Source: JAGQKC01 sp965223675 (GTDB lineage Bacteria; Nitrospirota; Nitrospiria; Nitrospirales; UBA8639). Taken from it: a stretch of 64,000 bases of DNA. The position numbers and the translations under genes were made by a program. The notes under the pieces were generated by a model. The model ran no database searches. It was not told the origin of the DNA and worked only from the letters and a program-made list of their open reading frames with translations. The stretch lies in contig OZ245013.1 in assembly GCA_965223675.1 (NCBI GenBank), positions 3,472,001-3,536,000 of the forward strand, written 5' to 3'. Shown in pieces: positions 53,920-64,000 of this stretch (position 1 is the first letter of the stretch; each line of letters begins with the position of its first letter).

Positions 53920-53982
53920 GGGCACACGAATACATGCTTCAGATATAGAAACTATACAGGAGCGTAATGGGAGGTCATGAGT

Positions 53983-54093
53983 ATGAATGAAATGACGTGG
54001 GTCAGTATTGTGGTTCTTGGTCCGGGAGCCATAGGCATGTTTGTGTGGTTTCTGAAAGCCTTTAAGGGTTTTCTTAAAGCCCTTGAAAACTAA
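53983..54093 (+). CDS. 36-residue membrane protein, possible symporter accessory subunit
   Basis: ATG 53983 (or 53977) follows GGGAGGT. The product MNEMTWVSIVVLGPGAIGMF then VWFLKAFKGFLKALEN is one TM helix and a basic amphipathic tail. SSS-family transporter genes are often followed by such a mini-gene, called symporter small accessory protein, and this one lies about 60 bases after the symporter. The assignment is by position and layout, not motif. Confidence 0.55.
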   Translation: MNEMTWVSIVVLGPGAIGMFVWFLKAFKGFLKALEN

Positions 54094-54348
54094 GGAAGTA
54101 AAATGTAAGGGAAAGATACAAACTTGTTTTAACGATAGAAAACTACAGTATTCCCTCAGCACAAAGATGTGTATCTGACACTTCCAAGATATTGAACTAT
54201 GGTCATCGATGGTGGGCGCGTGTATCATCAACAATAAATATCTTAGGTTCAGTACATCCAAGGTTGGCTCTTTCCAGAAATACATCAAGTAAAATAGTGA
54301 AGGTGCGATGAAAATGAGTTTTGGGCAATTGAAGGAGGTCACTAAATA

Positions 54349-54750
54349 ATGGATGGTCCCTACAAAGTCGAGACTCCGCTTGGAACTGGTCGGTCTTATG
54401 TGCTGAACGGTGAGGCTGATCGTATCCATACATTTGCTTGTACCGCCGATGCTGATTCATTTTGCGAATATATGAATGAGGCGTATCGCGCTGGTGTGTC
54501 CGATTCTCAAGAAGGCAATCCGTGGACCGCAGAATTCCCAACAGAAGAAGGCTGTTATTGGGTTTGGGATCAGCGCCATACGGGTGACTTTAATCCAGGC
54601 CCGTATCTCATGCGTTTAAAAGGTACAGGGGAAAAGCAGTGGATAGAGTATATGGGAACGGCAGCCGTGACAACGTATGAGGACCTTGAAGAATTTAAAA
54701 ACAGAGACTTGCTCTATGCACGGATCATCCATCCTCAGCTTCCGGGTTAA
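54349..54750 (+). CDS. Hypothetical cytoplasmic protein
   Basis: The 133-residue acidic protein has a GGAGGT upstream of its ATG. It has no signal peptide. The composition includes many Trp and Tyr (EEGCYWVWDQRHTGDFNPGP, GEKQWIEYMGTAAVTTYED). I do not recognise a family. The first half (GRSYVLNGEADRIHTFACTA) and second half may be two small beta units. Function is not inferred. Confidence 0.65.
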   Translation: MDGPYKVETPLGTGRSYVLNGEADRIHTFACTADADSFCEYMNEAYRAGVSDSQEGNPWTAEFPTEEGCYWVWDQRHTGDFNPGPYLMRLKGTGEKQWIEYMGTAAVTTYEDLEEFKNRDLLYARIIHPQLPG

Positions 54751-54902
54751 TTATCTTGCTATTGAAAAGGGGATCCTTCCGAGACCACATATAGATAGAA
54801 GGTCAAGTAGTATAACTCCTAGATTTTTACAGGCTTGGAGGTGTCATCCTGACCCCCCGGAGGAGCCAGCTTCCTGGTGTACACCTGATCAAATTTGGAA
54901 AG

Positions 54903-55802
54903 ATGGTCGCAAATTCTCTAACAACCTTGGTTAGCTCTCGACACCTTCGAGCCAAATCCAAAAAGTTTCTTTCCTTATTCCCACGAAATTTTCAGATAAA
55001 TCGTGTCGCGACAGGATTCCGTTTTGCCGAGGGCCCTGTTTGGTACTCAAAAGGAAAGTTTTTGCTCTTTAGCGATATCCCTAGCAACACCATTTTTAAA
55101 CTATCTGCTAATCGTCGAGTTACAATCTTTCGAAACCCCAGTGGAAATTCCAATGGTCTTACACTTGACCGGGAAGGGCGTTTATTGGCATGCGAACATG
55201 GCAACAGACGGCTTACCCGGACTGAACATGATGGATCGGTGAGAATTATTGTTGACAAATTCCAAGGCAAAAAACTGAACAGCCCTAACGACGTGGTCGT
55301 GAAAAGCGATGGAAGTATCTATTTTACGGATCCTCCCTATGGGATTAAACCTAATCAACAGGAACAGTTCTTTCAGGGGGTGTACCGACTTGATTCGGAT
55401 CGCGCTTTACTTACTCTTGTGGCTGATGACTTTGATAAGCCAAATGGTCTAGCCTTTTCGCCCGACGAGAGCAATCTGTATGTCGATGACTCCTCTACAC
55501 GTCGACATGTAAGAGTCTTCAAAGTCCAACCCAACGGGAGCTTAACTCAAGGACGGGTATTTCATGATATGAAGAGTCAAGAAAAAGGATTGCCTGATGG
55601 TATGAAAGTGGATCAGATGGGTCACCTCTACTGCACAGGTCCCGGGGGTGTATGGGTATTAGACACTAAAGGGCAACATTTGGGAACCATTGTGCTCCCT
55701 GAGTTGCCAGCCAATTGTGCTTGGGGAGATGATGACCTCCGCTCTCTTTATATTACCGCACGAACTTCTGTGTACAAAATTCGAGTCAACGTTCCCGGAT
55801 GA
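54903..55802 (+). CDS. SMP-30/gluconolactonase/LRE family protein
   Basis: The 299-residue protein is a six-bladed beta-propeller: ATGFRFAEGPVWYSKGKFLL with the metal-binding Glu, FRNPSGNSNGLTLDREGRLL, KKLNSPNDVVVKSDGSIYFT with Asn/Asp ligands, and FDKPNGLAFSPDESNLYVDD. It should hydrolyse sugar or other lactones in a Ca- or Zn-dependent way. The substrate is not determined. There is no clear signal peptide, though the N-terminal 30 residues are basic. No pathway genes are adjacent. Confidence 0.9.
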   Translation: MVANSLTTLVSSRHLRAKSKKFLSLFPRNFQINRVATGFRFAEGPVWYSKGKFLLFSDIPSNTIFKLSANRRVTIFRNPSGNSNGLTLDREGRLLACEHGNRRLTRTEHDGSVRIIVDKFQGKKLNSPNDVVVKSDGSIYFTDPPYGIKPNQQEQFFQGVYRLDSDRALLTLVADDFDKPNGLAFSPDESNLYVDDSSTRRHVRVFKVQPNGSLTQGRVFHDMKSQEKGLPDGMKVDQMGHLYCTGPGGVWVLDTKGQHLGTIVLPELPANCAWGDDDLRSLYITARTSVYKIRVNVPG

Positions 55803-56031
55803 TGTTGAGTCGTATCGCATCGGATGGTTCATGTAACGTTGGTTGTTGTGGACAGGGTGACTAAACTGTGCAGTGGGGCACTTTCTTAGAGCACTTAAAT
55901 ACATAGGGTGAAGGGTGTTACTCCATACTCCTTCAACAAGCGGTATTGAGAATTTCAACTATGAACTTCGGAGTGCAGTAACCACGTGGATTCGTCCGTG
56001 TTGCAACAACCTACAGAACGTAATGTGCACC

Positions 56032-56760
56032 TTATTTTGTAAATGATTGAACCGATATTTCTATCACTATCATCTCGAATTGACTTGCGATGTATGTCAA
56101 TAATCCATAGACAAAGATAATGACCCCAAGCATTTCAAGAGATTCTTCGCAAGTCGACATTAGCGAATACCGCATGTTCTGCCATCCATATAATTCCTGG
56201 TGTTTACCTCCGAGTGCGTCGAAACCCACGGCTCCAGCAACGTACATTGCTCCCGAACCTACAAAGAAGATTATGGTTTGCTGTGGGAGATGCAGGAGAA
56301 ATTTTGCGTAGGTAGCCACGAACATGATTAACGCGATCCCATATGGAATATACCACGCATTGTACCAAATCCCCGTGGTGTGTAACCTATCACGCAGTTG
56401 GGCTCCAATAGCTTCATGGATGGATAGTATTTCGTCAATTGACAGAAAAAGAAAGATTATGGCTAAGCCTAACCAGGCAGAATAGGACGTTTGGCGCTTC
56501 TTGTGTAGAGCTGTAATGAAGGTAAGCAACACACTCGAAAAGAGGAGAGTCAGGCAGGAAAATATGGTTGGAACATTTCGCTCAAAATCAAAATCAAACA
56601 AGTAACGCAGTTTCGCTATATCACCTTGACTGGAATAGAAACTGGCAACGATAACGGTGACGTTCGCGAGTAAGAGGAACAGAAACACTCTCACGAACCA
56701 CAAGTAGACTTTTTGAGGAACTAGGTTGAATTTTATCCTAATGTCATGTCCGTTATCCAT
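56032..56760 (-). CDS. Six-TM membrane protein of unknown function
   Basis: The 242-residue protein has six or so TM segments (VYLWFVRVFLFLLLANVTVI, FSCLTLLFSSVLLTFITALH, AWLGLAIIFLFLSIDEILSI). Conserved-looking charged motifs within or near helices are FLSIDEILSIHEAIGAQLRD and MSTCEESLEMLGVIIFVYGL. The acidic Asp/Glu and His in the membrane recall families with buried charged residues, but I cannot name one. It is a lone gene before the tRNA-Pro scar. Confidence 0.7.
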   Translation of the reverse strand: MDNGHDIRIKFNLVPQKVYLWFVRVFLFLLLANVTVIVASFYSSQGDIAKLRYLFDFDFERNVPTIFSCLTLLFSSVLLTFITALHKKRQTSYSAWLGLAIIFLFLSIDEILSIHEAIGAQLRDRLHTTGIWYNAWYIPYGIALIMFVATYAKFLLHLPQQTIIFFVGSGAMYVAGAVGFDALGGKHQELYGWQNMRYSLMSTCEESLEMLGVIIFVYGLLTYIASQFEMIVIEISVQSFTK

Positions 56761-57724
<964 letters not shown>

Positions 57725-59476
57725 ATGAAAGCGCGATTAAAGGATTTTAGTTCCATTCTCTTCTTATTTTGCCTGGTCCTGAATTTTGCTGGCCAGCAGG
57801 AAATGGTGGATGCAGCACCTGGATGTGAGAATCCTATTCAGGAGACAGAAACTGGACGGTTATCTACTGAAACTTCAGAAAAACCCTCAGAGTTTTTTAG
57901 ATTTGACCAAGTTGTGGTTCAAGGTAGTACCTTTCTTAAGGATGAGATTATTCAAACAGTACAGGAATATTCAAAAGGAAAAGAGCGAAGTTCGCCAGAG
58001 GTCCAAGCAGAAATTAGAAATGCTTTAAACAAACAATACATTGAAAATGGCTTTCTCACCACAAGAATCTCGAAGATTGGGTTTAGAGAAGGTGTCCTGA
58101 CTATCCAAGTAATTGAGGGAGGGCTTAGGAAAATTATCATTGAAAACGAATGTGATTTATCAATCAGCCCTTCGTTCATTCGAGACCGAATAGGATTAAG
58201 TACTTTATCTCCGCTCAATATTAATCGGCTTGAAGGTCAGCTCAAACTTTTGGATGGCGATCCTCTCCTAGAAAACTTAGAAGCAAGCCTTAGACCTACA
58301 GGGATCGCAGGCAAAACTGATCTCAATGTCCGAGTCCAAGAAGCGCGTAAGTATGTCTTGAAATTTATCTCGGACAATCACTCTCCCCCTAGCATTGGCT
58401 CCGTGCGATTTGGGGCGGGACTAGGCTTGCGCAACCTCACAGGTTTTGGAGAACAATGGGATGCCTCCTATTTTCAATCAACCACTTCTGGCGCAAAACT
58501 ATTTGATGCTGCTCTAAAGATTCCACTTAACGCCCTAAACGGGACACTAGAGTTTCGAGGTGCCAGATATTGGACCAAGTTTACACAATCTGACTTTAAA
58601 GCTTTAGACATAAAAGGAGATAAAGAGCTTATCGCCCTTCGTTATCGTCAGCCTGTCATCCGCACATTCTCGAACGAAGTGGCCTTGTCTTTAGGCTTCA
58701 CTTACCAAAAGGGACAAACCTTTATTTTCGAAGACATTGGTACGCCGTTTGGAATTGGTCCAGAATCGAATGGAGTGAGCCGTACAAGTGTCATTCAGTT
58801 TGGCCAAGAATATATTCGCCGTCTTGCCAAAAGAGTATGGGTTTTTCAATCACAACTGAATTTCGGGACCAGTCTATTTAATGCGACAAGAAATTCCGAA
58901 CCCATTCCGGATGGAAAATTCTTTAGCTGGCTTGGACAAATACAAGTTGCCCAAAGACTTTGGGATGATCACCTATGGGTGACGCAAGGGGGATTGCAAT
59001 TAACTCGGGATGGCTTGTTGGCTTCAGAGCAATTTGTCATCGGAGGCGTACATTCAGTTCGCGGATATCGGCAAAATGCCCGTATCGGAGATCAAGGCTT
59101 TCGTTTCTCAACAGAAGATCGTATAGCCGTATTTCGAGATGGAGTGGGGAAACCCTGGCTGCAAGTTATCCCGTTTGTGGACATGGGTAGAGCGTGGAAT
59201 GTTTCGGATAACCCTAACTCTCAAAGCGACCAAAGATTCTTAATTGGCACCGGCATAGGACTCCAACTGGAACCACCCATTGAACCATTAAGGAATTTAA
59301 AAATCCGGTTCGATTATGGTTTCCCATTTATTAATTTGGATGACAAGGGAAATAATATTCAGGATAAGGGATTGTATTTTTCGGTGAGTTACCAACCGGA
59401 AGCGGTAATTGATTATCTGTCTGAACTTTTTATCGATAATAAGCCAGCGGATGAATCTGGGGAGGTAGGAAGATGA
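57725..59476 (+). CDS. ShlB/FhaC-type two-partner secretion transporter (TpsB)
   Basis: The 583-residue protein has a signal peptide (FSSILFLFCLVLNFAG), POTRA domains (FFRFDQVVVQGSTFLKDEII, FREGVLTIQVIEGGLRKIII) and a C-terminal 16-strand barrel. The FhaC/ShlB motif VRGYRQNARIGDQGF and F..G.GL.. strands are present. It inserts in the outer membrane and exports the long TpsA encoded next; the two overlap by ATGA, so they are translationally coupled. Length matches the family. Confidence 0.93.
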   Translation: MKARLKDFSSILFLFCLVLNFAGQQEMVDAAPGCENPIQETETGRLSTETSEKPSEFFRFDQVVVQGSTFLKDEIIQTVQEYSKGKERSSPEVQAEIRNALNKQYIENGFLTTRISKIGFREGVLTIQVIEGGLRKIIIENECDLSISPSFIRDRIGLSTLSPLNINRLEGQLKLLDGDPLLENLEASLRPTGIAGKTDLNVRVQEARKYVLKFISDNHSPPSIGSVRFGAGLGLRNLTGFGEQWDASYFQSTTSGAKLFDAALKIPLNALNGTLEFRGARYWTKFTQSDFKALDIKGDKELIALRYRQPVIRTFSNEVALSLGFTYQKGQTFIFEDIGTPFGIGPESNGVSRTSVIQFGQEYIRRLAKRVWVFQSQLNFGTSLFNATRNSEPIPDGKFFSWLGQIQVAQRLWDDHLWVTQGGLQLTRDGLLASEQFVIGGVHSVRGYRQNARIGDQGFRFSTEDRIAVFRDGVGKPWLQVIPFVDMGRAWNVSDNPNSQSDQRFLIGTGIGLQLEPPIEPLRNLKIRFDYGFPFINLDDKGNNIQDKGLYFSVSYQPEAVIDYLSELFIDNKPADESGEVGR

Positions 59477-62400
59477 GCAGATTGAATATGGGAAATAGCA
59501 AGGTCGGTAGGATGATAAGGTTCGTGAGTCTGCTCTTTTCTCTCATGACACTATGCTATCTTGGTGGAGAAGAGCCTTCCTACGGGCAAAATGTACTACC
59601 AGCAAACGATGGAACGAACACGATCGTAACGTCAGAGGGGAACCGCTTTGATATCCAGGGAGGTACACTGTCTGCTGATCAAGCGAATCTTTTCCATAGC
59701 TTTACGCAGTTTGGACTTAACGCAGACCAAATTGCGAACTTTCTTTCTTCACCAAATATTCAAAACATTCTAGGACGAGTAGTTGGGGGCAATCCCTCAA
59801 TTATTAACGGCCTTGTGCAGGTTATGGGAGGGAATTCCAATCTCTTTCTCATGAATCCTGCTGGGATTGTCTTCGGGCCAAATGCACAGCTCAACGTGCC
59901 GGCGGACTTTCTCGCTACGACCGCTACTGGCATTGGGTTTGATAGCGACCAATGGTTTGATGCCCTTGGCAACAATAATTATCGATCGCTCAACGGCAAC
60001 CCGAACCAGTTTTTGTTCGATGTGGACAATCCCGGCAGCATCGTGAATGCTGGCAGTCTTAGTGTGTCAGAAGGTCAGGATTTAACCTTACTTGGTGGCT
60101 CAGCGGTTAACACGGGAACAGTGAACGCACCGGGAGGAAATATCACAGTTGCATCTGTTCCCGGCTCAAGTCGAATCCGAATAAGTCAGGAAGGGAGTTT
60201 ATTAGGGTTAGAAATTGATCAGCCAAAGGGGCCGACCGGTCAGGATTCCCCGATCAAAGCTACTGATCTTGCCATCCTTCTGACAGAAGGAGCGGCAGGT
60301 TTAGAGACGGGGCTGACCGCAAAGGCAGATGGCACCGTACGCATGACAGAGTCTGGGGAGGATATTTCCACAGAGGTTGGAGCGACGACCGTTTCTGGGA
60401 AACTTGATGCCTCAGGGAAGTTAGGTGGCACCGTGAATGTCTTGGGAGAAAAGGTAGATGTGGTTGGGGCTCATATTGAGGCCAGTGGGACCAATGGTGG
60501 CGGGACGGTATTGATTGGAGGCGATTACAAGGGAGAAGGCTCAGTACCCACTGCATCACAAACGAATGTCAGTAGTGACTCCATCATCAATGCCGATGCT
60601 CTACTCGAAGGAAATGGTGGGAAAGTCATTGCCTGGGCAGATCATACCGCGAGCATTCATGGGGAGCTAACGGCACGCGGAGGTGCAAATTCAGGGAATG
60701 GAGGATTTATTGAGACTTCTGGCAAACAATTTCTTGACCTCACCGGCACCGCTGACGCGTCGGCTCCCAACGGTATCGGTGGCGCATGGCTGATTGATCC
60801 AACAAACATCACGATTATCTCCGGAATTGGCCAGGGGCTTAACACGAATTTAGTGAGTGCTAGCACCATTAGCAGTGCGTTGAGTAATGGAACTAGCGTC
60901 ATGCTTGATACCCGAACTGCTGTTGGCGAACCCACGAGTCAAGAACAAGAAGGAAATATTAATCAAGAAGCAGGAGCTGCTATTCGCAAGGCTGCTGGTG
61001 GTGATGCCACCCTGACCTTAAACGCAGAAAATGACATCTTCATAGGTTCGAGCATCACCGCAGTGAGCGGTCAATTAAACCTCAACTTGAATGCAGACAG
61101 TGATAACAGCGGGGGAGGAGCCGTTGAAGTTAATGGGGTAAATGCAACCCAGGGGGGGGGAATTTCAACTAATGGGGGGGATATCGTCATTAATGGGACG
61201 AATGACGATGACGCCTTCGGCGGAGGTCATGGAATATTACTTACCAGTCGCATTGACTCTGGTGGTGGGAATATTGTGATGAACGGAACGACGACATCAG
61301 CTCAAGGCCTTAACCTTGGTAGTGGGTTTGACCGGGGGATAAATATTCAGGGATCTATCACTTCAGGAGGTGGGGATATCACTTTAACTGGGAGTAGTGT
61401 CGAACAGGGTGGCATCACTATTTTTGATCCTGTAGATTCAGGAGGCGGGGATATTACGATTACTGTCTTGAACAATGGTAATACGCCCTTCTCAAATCGA
61501 TTTTCAACTTCTAATCAAGGCAACAATTCTGGCGGCCCTCTGATATCTGGGGCTGGGAATATTTCTATAACCGCGGATAAGATTGACTTCTTTTCTAGTA
61601 CTCCCTTTTCTGGGTCCGGAAATTTTACCTTACAACCATTTTCGAGCGATCAAGACATTACTATTGGTGGCCCAGATGATCCTACAGGGAACATGCTCGT
61701 TTTGGGAGATCGAGATCTCGCAACGATCCAGGACGGGTTCAACATGATCACGATTGGTAGAAAAAATGGAACCGGAGTGCTGTCTATTGATCCTCAGGGT
61801 GTCAATTTTACTGACCCTGTGAATCTTCGATCTCCTAATCCTGGTGGATCAATCCTTGCCAATGGGCCAATTGTAACCTCTGGGAATGCATTAAACCTCT
61901 TAGCTGGTGATTTTGTGGATATCAATTCAAGCATTTTTACGAATGGTGGCAATATTGATATCACGAGTGGGAATACGATCGATAGTACGCAAGGTATTTT
62001 GAATTCCAGCGGAGATTCGATAACCAATAGTGGGAATGTTTCTCTCGTAGCCTCTAGTAATATCGCCACGGGGACAATAGATACTAGTAGCTCAGAGATT
62101 GAATCAGGAGGAGATATTCAGTTGACGAGTAGAACTGGAACTATTTCGACGGGCAATTTAAATACTTCCGGGGTAAGTGGTGGTGAAGTATCGTTAAATG
62201 CCTCCACAGCAATTACGACGGGGTCTATTACAACGAGTGGTGTTGAAAACGATGGCGGCAATGTGACCCTTGATCCTTCAGGGGATATCCAAGTCTCTTT
62301 CATTGATGCTCAAGGCGGTGCGAATGGCAGTGGTGGAATTGTCGATATCACGACGGAAAGGTTTTTCCGTGCAACGGGAAATTTCACTGACCGCAATGGC

Positions 62401-64000
62401 ACACTGGCAAGTATTTCGACTGCCGGGGGCACTGGGGGTGGAGACATCACGATTCGTCACCGTGGGGCAGTGTTAGATATTCCCTTTACGGTTGGCGGGG
62501 GCACAACAAATGGCACGTTTTCAGCTATTTCCAGCGGCGACTTCACGATTAATCCGATACAGTCTTTCCCTTTTTCGTTTACAGAAGGCAATATTCAAAT
62601 AATTGGTATTCCTCAATTGCCACCTTCACCGGTCGATACTCAACAACCCATATCAACATTACCAATTCCTAGTCCTCCTGTTGAATTCAATACTTTTCCA
62701 GTTGCAGAAAATATAGAACCGTATGTCACCGAACCCTACAAGAACCAGCTAGTAGGAATCGAGAAAACCCCAATTAAAACCTTAGACGTTGTCAAAGAAG
62801 AATTAGCTGAAATTCAGAAGGCTACAGGAGTCAAACCTGCTGTCATTTATGCGCTGTTTCTTCCAGCACCACGTAACGCTGTCCCCCAGCAAGTGCAAAA
62901 CATTCAAGGAGGTAAACAGCTAGAGCTTGTATTAGTGACTTCTAAAGGACTCCCTGTCCGATATCGGATTGGTGTCTCTTCAGAAATTGTCACGAACAAG
63001 GTTAAACAATTTCGACAAGAGATTCTCTCTCTAGTAAGCAAGGATGTATATCTGGATACGGCTCAACAATTATATGAATGGCTTGTTATGCCTTTACACG
63101 AAAGTTTAACAGCTTATGGGATTAATAATTTAGTTTTTGTCTTGGATAAGGGAATGCGCTCCTTACCCGTGGCAGCCTTATATGATCGCAAAGAGCAACA
63201 ATTTTTGATTGAGCAATATAGTGTTGGTCTGACACCCAGCATCTCTCTCACGGATGCTCGATATGTCAGTGTCAAGGACTTAGGTTTGCTCGGGATGGGG
63301 GCTCAAACGTTTTCTGACCCTGAGTATAGAGATAGTCCCTTACCTGGAGTCGATGCTGAATTAAAGGTCATTACCAAACAGTGGGAACCAAGAAGTAAAA
63401 AACTTCTCGATAAAGACTTTACAGAGAGTAATCTCCGGGGGGAACGCGAAAGTGGAAAAGAAAAATTTGGAATGCTCCACTTGGCCACACATGCCAATTT
63501 TGAAGAAGGCGAGCTGCGTAACTCCTATATCCAATTGTGGGGAAATAACCGGCTGACAATCGATCGGTTTCGGGACCTGAAACTCTATGACCCGCCTATG
63601 GAGCTCATCACGTTGAGTGCCTGCAAGACCGCATTGGGAGATGATGCGGCCGAGTTAGGGTTTACGGGATTAGCTGCTCAAGCCGGGGTCAAGTCAGCCT
63701 TGGGGAGTTTATGGAATATTTCAGATGAAGGGACTCTAGGATTTATGACAACATTTTATGGAAAATTGAAGGAGCCAGCTGTCAGGATCAAAGCCGAGGC
63801 GCTTCGCACTGCTCAATTGGAAATGCTTAGCGGCAAGGTCCGCGTAGAGAAAAACCAGCTGATGACCGTGTATAGTCCCATTCCCCTTCCAGAAAAAATA
63901 ATAGAGAGACGAGGATTAAAAATAGTAAAAAAGTCAGATATTTTCTCGAAGACCGAGAAAGAAAAGTCTGATATTCCACAGCCTAAAGACATTGGGGCAG
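59473..64000 (+). CDS. TpsA-type exoprotein with CHAT protease domain, partial at right edge
   Basis: The frame from ATG 59473 is open through the right edge (over 1509 codons). It has a signal segment, then a filamentous-haemagglutinin secretion domain (residues about 50-180; GRVVGGNPSIINGLVQVMGG, NSNLFLMNPAGIVFGPNAQL). A long beta-helical section rich in Gly/Asn/Ser and Thr, and a Pro-rich linker (near 1046-1080), precede a CHAT domain. The CHAT dyad is His 1340 (LHLATHANF) and Cys 1384 (LSACKTALG), both preserved. It is thus a secreted, caspase-like protease candidate exported by the adjacent TpsB. Confidence 0.93.
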   Translation, partial: MSRLNMGNSKVGRMIRFVSLLFSLMTLCYLGGEEPSYGQNVLPANDGTNTIVTSEGNRFDIQGGTLSADQANLFHSFTQFGLNADQIANFLSSPNIQNILGRVVGGNPSIINGLVQVMGGNSNLFLMNPAGIVFGPNAQLNVPADFLATTATGIGFDSDQWFDALGNNNYRSLNGNPNQFLFDVDNPGSIVNAGSLSVSEGQDLTLLGGSAVNTGTVNAPGGNITVASVPGSSRIRISQEGSLLGLEIDQPKGPTGQDSPIKATDLAILLTEGAAGLETGLTAKADGTVRMTESGEDISTEVGATTVSGKLDASGKLGGTVNVLGEKVDVVGAHIEASGTNGGGTVLIGGDYKGEGSVPTASQTNVSSDSIINADALLEGNGGKVIAWADHTASIHGELTARGGANSGNGGFIETSGKQFLDLTGTADASAPNGIGGAWLIDPTNITIISGIGQGLNTNLVSASTISSALSNGTSVMLDTRTAVGEPTSQEQEGNINQEAGAAIRKAAGGDATLTLNAENDIFIGSSITAVSGQLNLNLNADSDNSGGGAVEVNGVNATQGGGISTNGGDIVINGTNDDDAFGGGHGILLTSRIDSGGGNIVMNGTTTSAQGLNLGSGFDRGINIQGSITSGGGDITLTGSSVEQGGITIFDPVDSGGGDITITVLNNGNTPFSNRFSTSNQGNNSGGPLISGAGNISITADKIDFFSSTPFSGSGNFTLQPFSSDQDITIGGPDDPTGNMLVLGDRDLATIQDGFNMITIGRKNGTGVLSIDPQGVNFTDPVNLRSPNPGGSILANGPIVTSGNALNLLAGDFVDINSSIFTNGGNIDITSGNTIDSTQGILNSSGDSITNSGNVSLVASSNIATGTIDTSSSEIESGGDIQLTSRTGTISTGNLNTSGVSGGEVSLNASTAITTGSITTSGVENDGGNVTLDPSGDIQVSFIDAQGGANGSGGIVDITTERFFRATGNFTDRNGTLASISTAGGTGGGDITIRHRGAVLDIPFTVGGGTTNGTFSAISSGDFTINPIQSFPFSFTEGNIQIIGIPQLPPSPVDTQQPISTLPIPSPPVEFNTFPVAENIEPYVTEPYKNQLVGIEKTPIKTLDVVKEELAEIQKATGVKPAVIYALFLPAPRNAVPQQVQNIQGGKQLELVLVTSKGLPVRYRIGVSSEIVTNKVKQFRQEILSLVSKDVYLDTAQQLYEWLVMPLHESLTAYGINNLVFVLDKGMRSLPVAALYDRKEQQFLIEQYSVGLTPSISLTDARYVSVKDLGLLGMGAQTFSDPEYRDSPLPGVDAELKVITKQWEPRSKKLLDKDFTESNLRGERESGKEKFGMLHLATHANFEEGELRNSYIQLWGNNRLTIDRFRDLKLYDPPMELITLSACKTALGDDAAELGFTGLAAQAGVKSALGSLWNISDEGTLGFMTTFYGKLKEPAVRIKAEALRTAQLEMLSGKVRVEKNQLMTVYSPIPLPEKIIERRGLKIVKKSDIFSKTEKEKSDIPQPKDIGA

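Overview
The window reads as a bacterial chromosome from a Gram-negative lineage with moderate GC. Envelope signs include lipobox proteins, a TatA/B component, a TpsB/TpsA two-partner secretion pair, CHASE2 and SulP proteins, and an orphan PEP-CTERM-like tail. Gene content (DUF3015, many HEAT/TPR proteins, single-domain response regulators, a YbbAP-TesA cluster) fits a Nitrospira-like member of Nitrospirota. That assignment is an inference from family content; no 16S or marker gene lies here.

Layout. 1-18.3 kb is mostly chromosomal housekeeping and envelope genes: DUF4105, DUF3015, a methyltransferase, a HEAT gene broken by a frameshift, a SprA-like protease, Crp/Fnr, response regulators, TatA, a C26 peptidase, PsiE, NagZ, PepA and QueE. 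A MITE-like element sits between nagZ and pepA. A tRNA-Leu at 19.3 kb starts an accessory stretch (19.4-23.7 kb). It holds copies of the tRNA 3' end, a decayed AbiEii-like toxin with its small partner, and a translationally coupled pair: a TIR-transmembrane-carboxypeptidase-regulatory protein and a secreted TPR protein. The TPR gene carries near-identical repeats and a one-base frameshift.

23.8-32.6 kb holds a hybrid receiver-kinase, a ChaN lipoprotein, a CDGSH protein, a tesA / ybbA-ybbP cluster with an unusual repeat array in front of the permease, and an alpha/beta hydrolase. 32.9-36.7 kb is sparse: a GlxA-type regulator, one receiver, a tiny membrane ORF and 1.5 kb without a convincing gene but with a strong orphan terminator. 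polA is followed by an IS3-family remnant, an Xre/RES toxin-antitoxin pair with a clear promoter-operator, xthA, an orphan PEP-CTERM-like tail and a hexosephosphate mutase. 43.8-56.8 kb encodes HPF, exported MsrB, a TPR plus CHASE2-sigma54 activator pair, a SulP transporter, a sodium/solute symporter with a candidate small accessory protein, an SMP-30 protein and a membrane protein.

At 57.13 kb there is a tRNA-Pro-like 3' end without the rest of the tRNA, which looks like an attachment-site scar. Beyond it a two-partner secretion pair runs off the right edge: a TpsB transporter and a very long TpsA exoprotein ending in a CHAT caspase-like protease domain.

The most interesting candidates are the TIR/TPR membrane-spanning cassette and the secreted TpsA-CHAT protein, both beside tRNA-derived scars that suggest horizontal acquisition.
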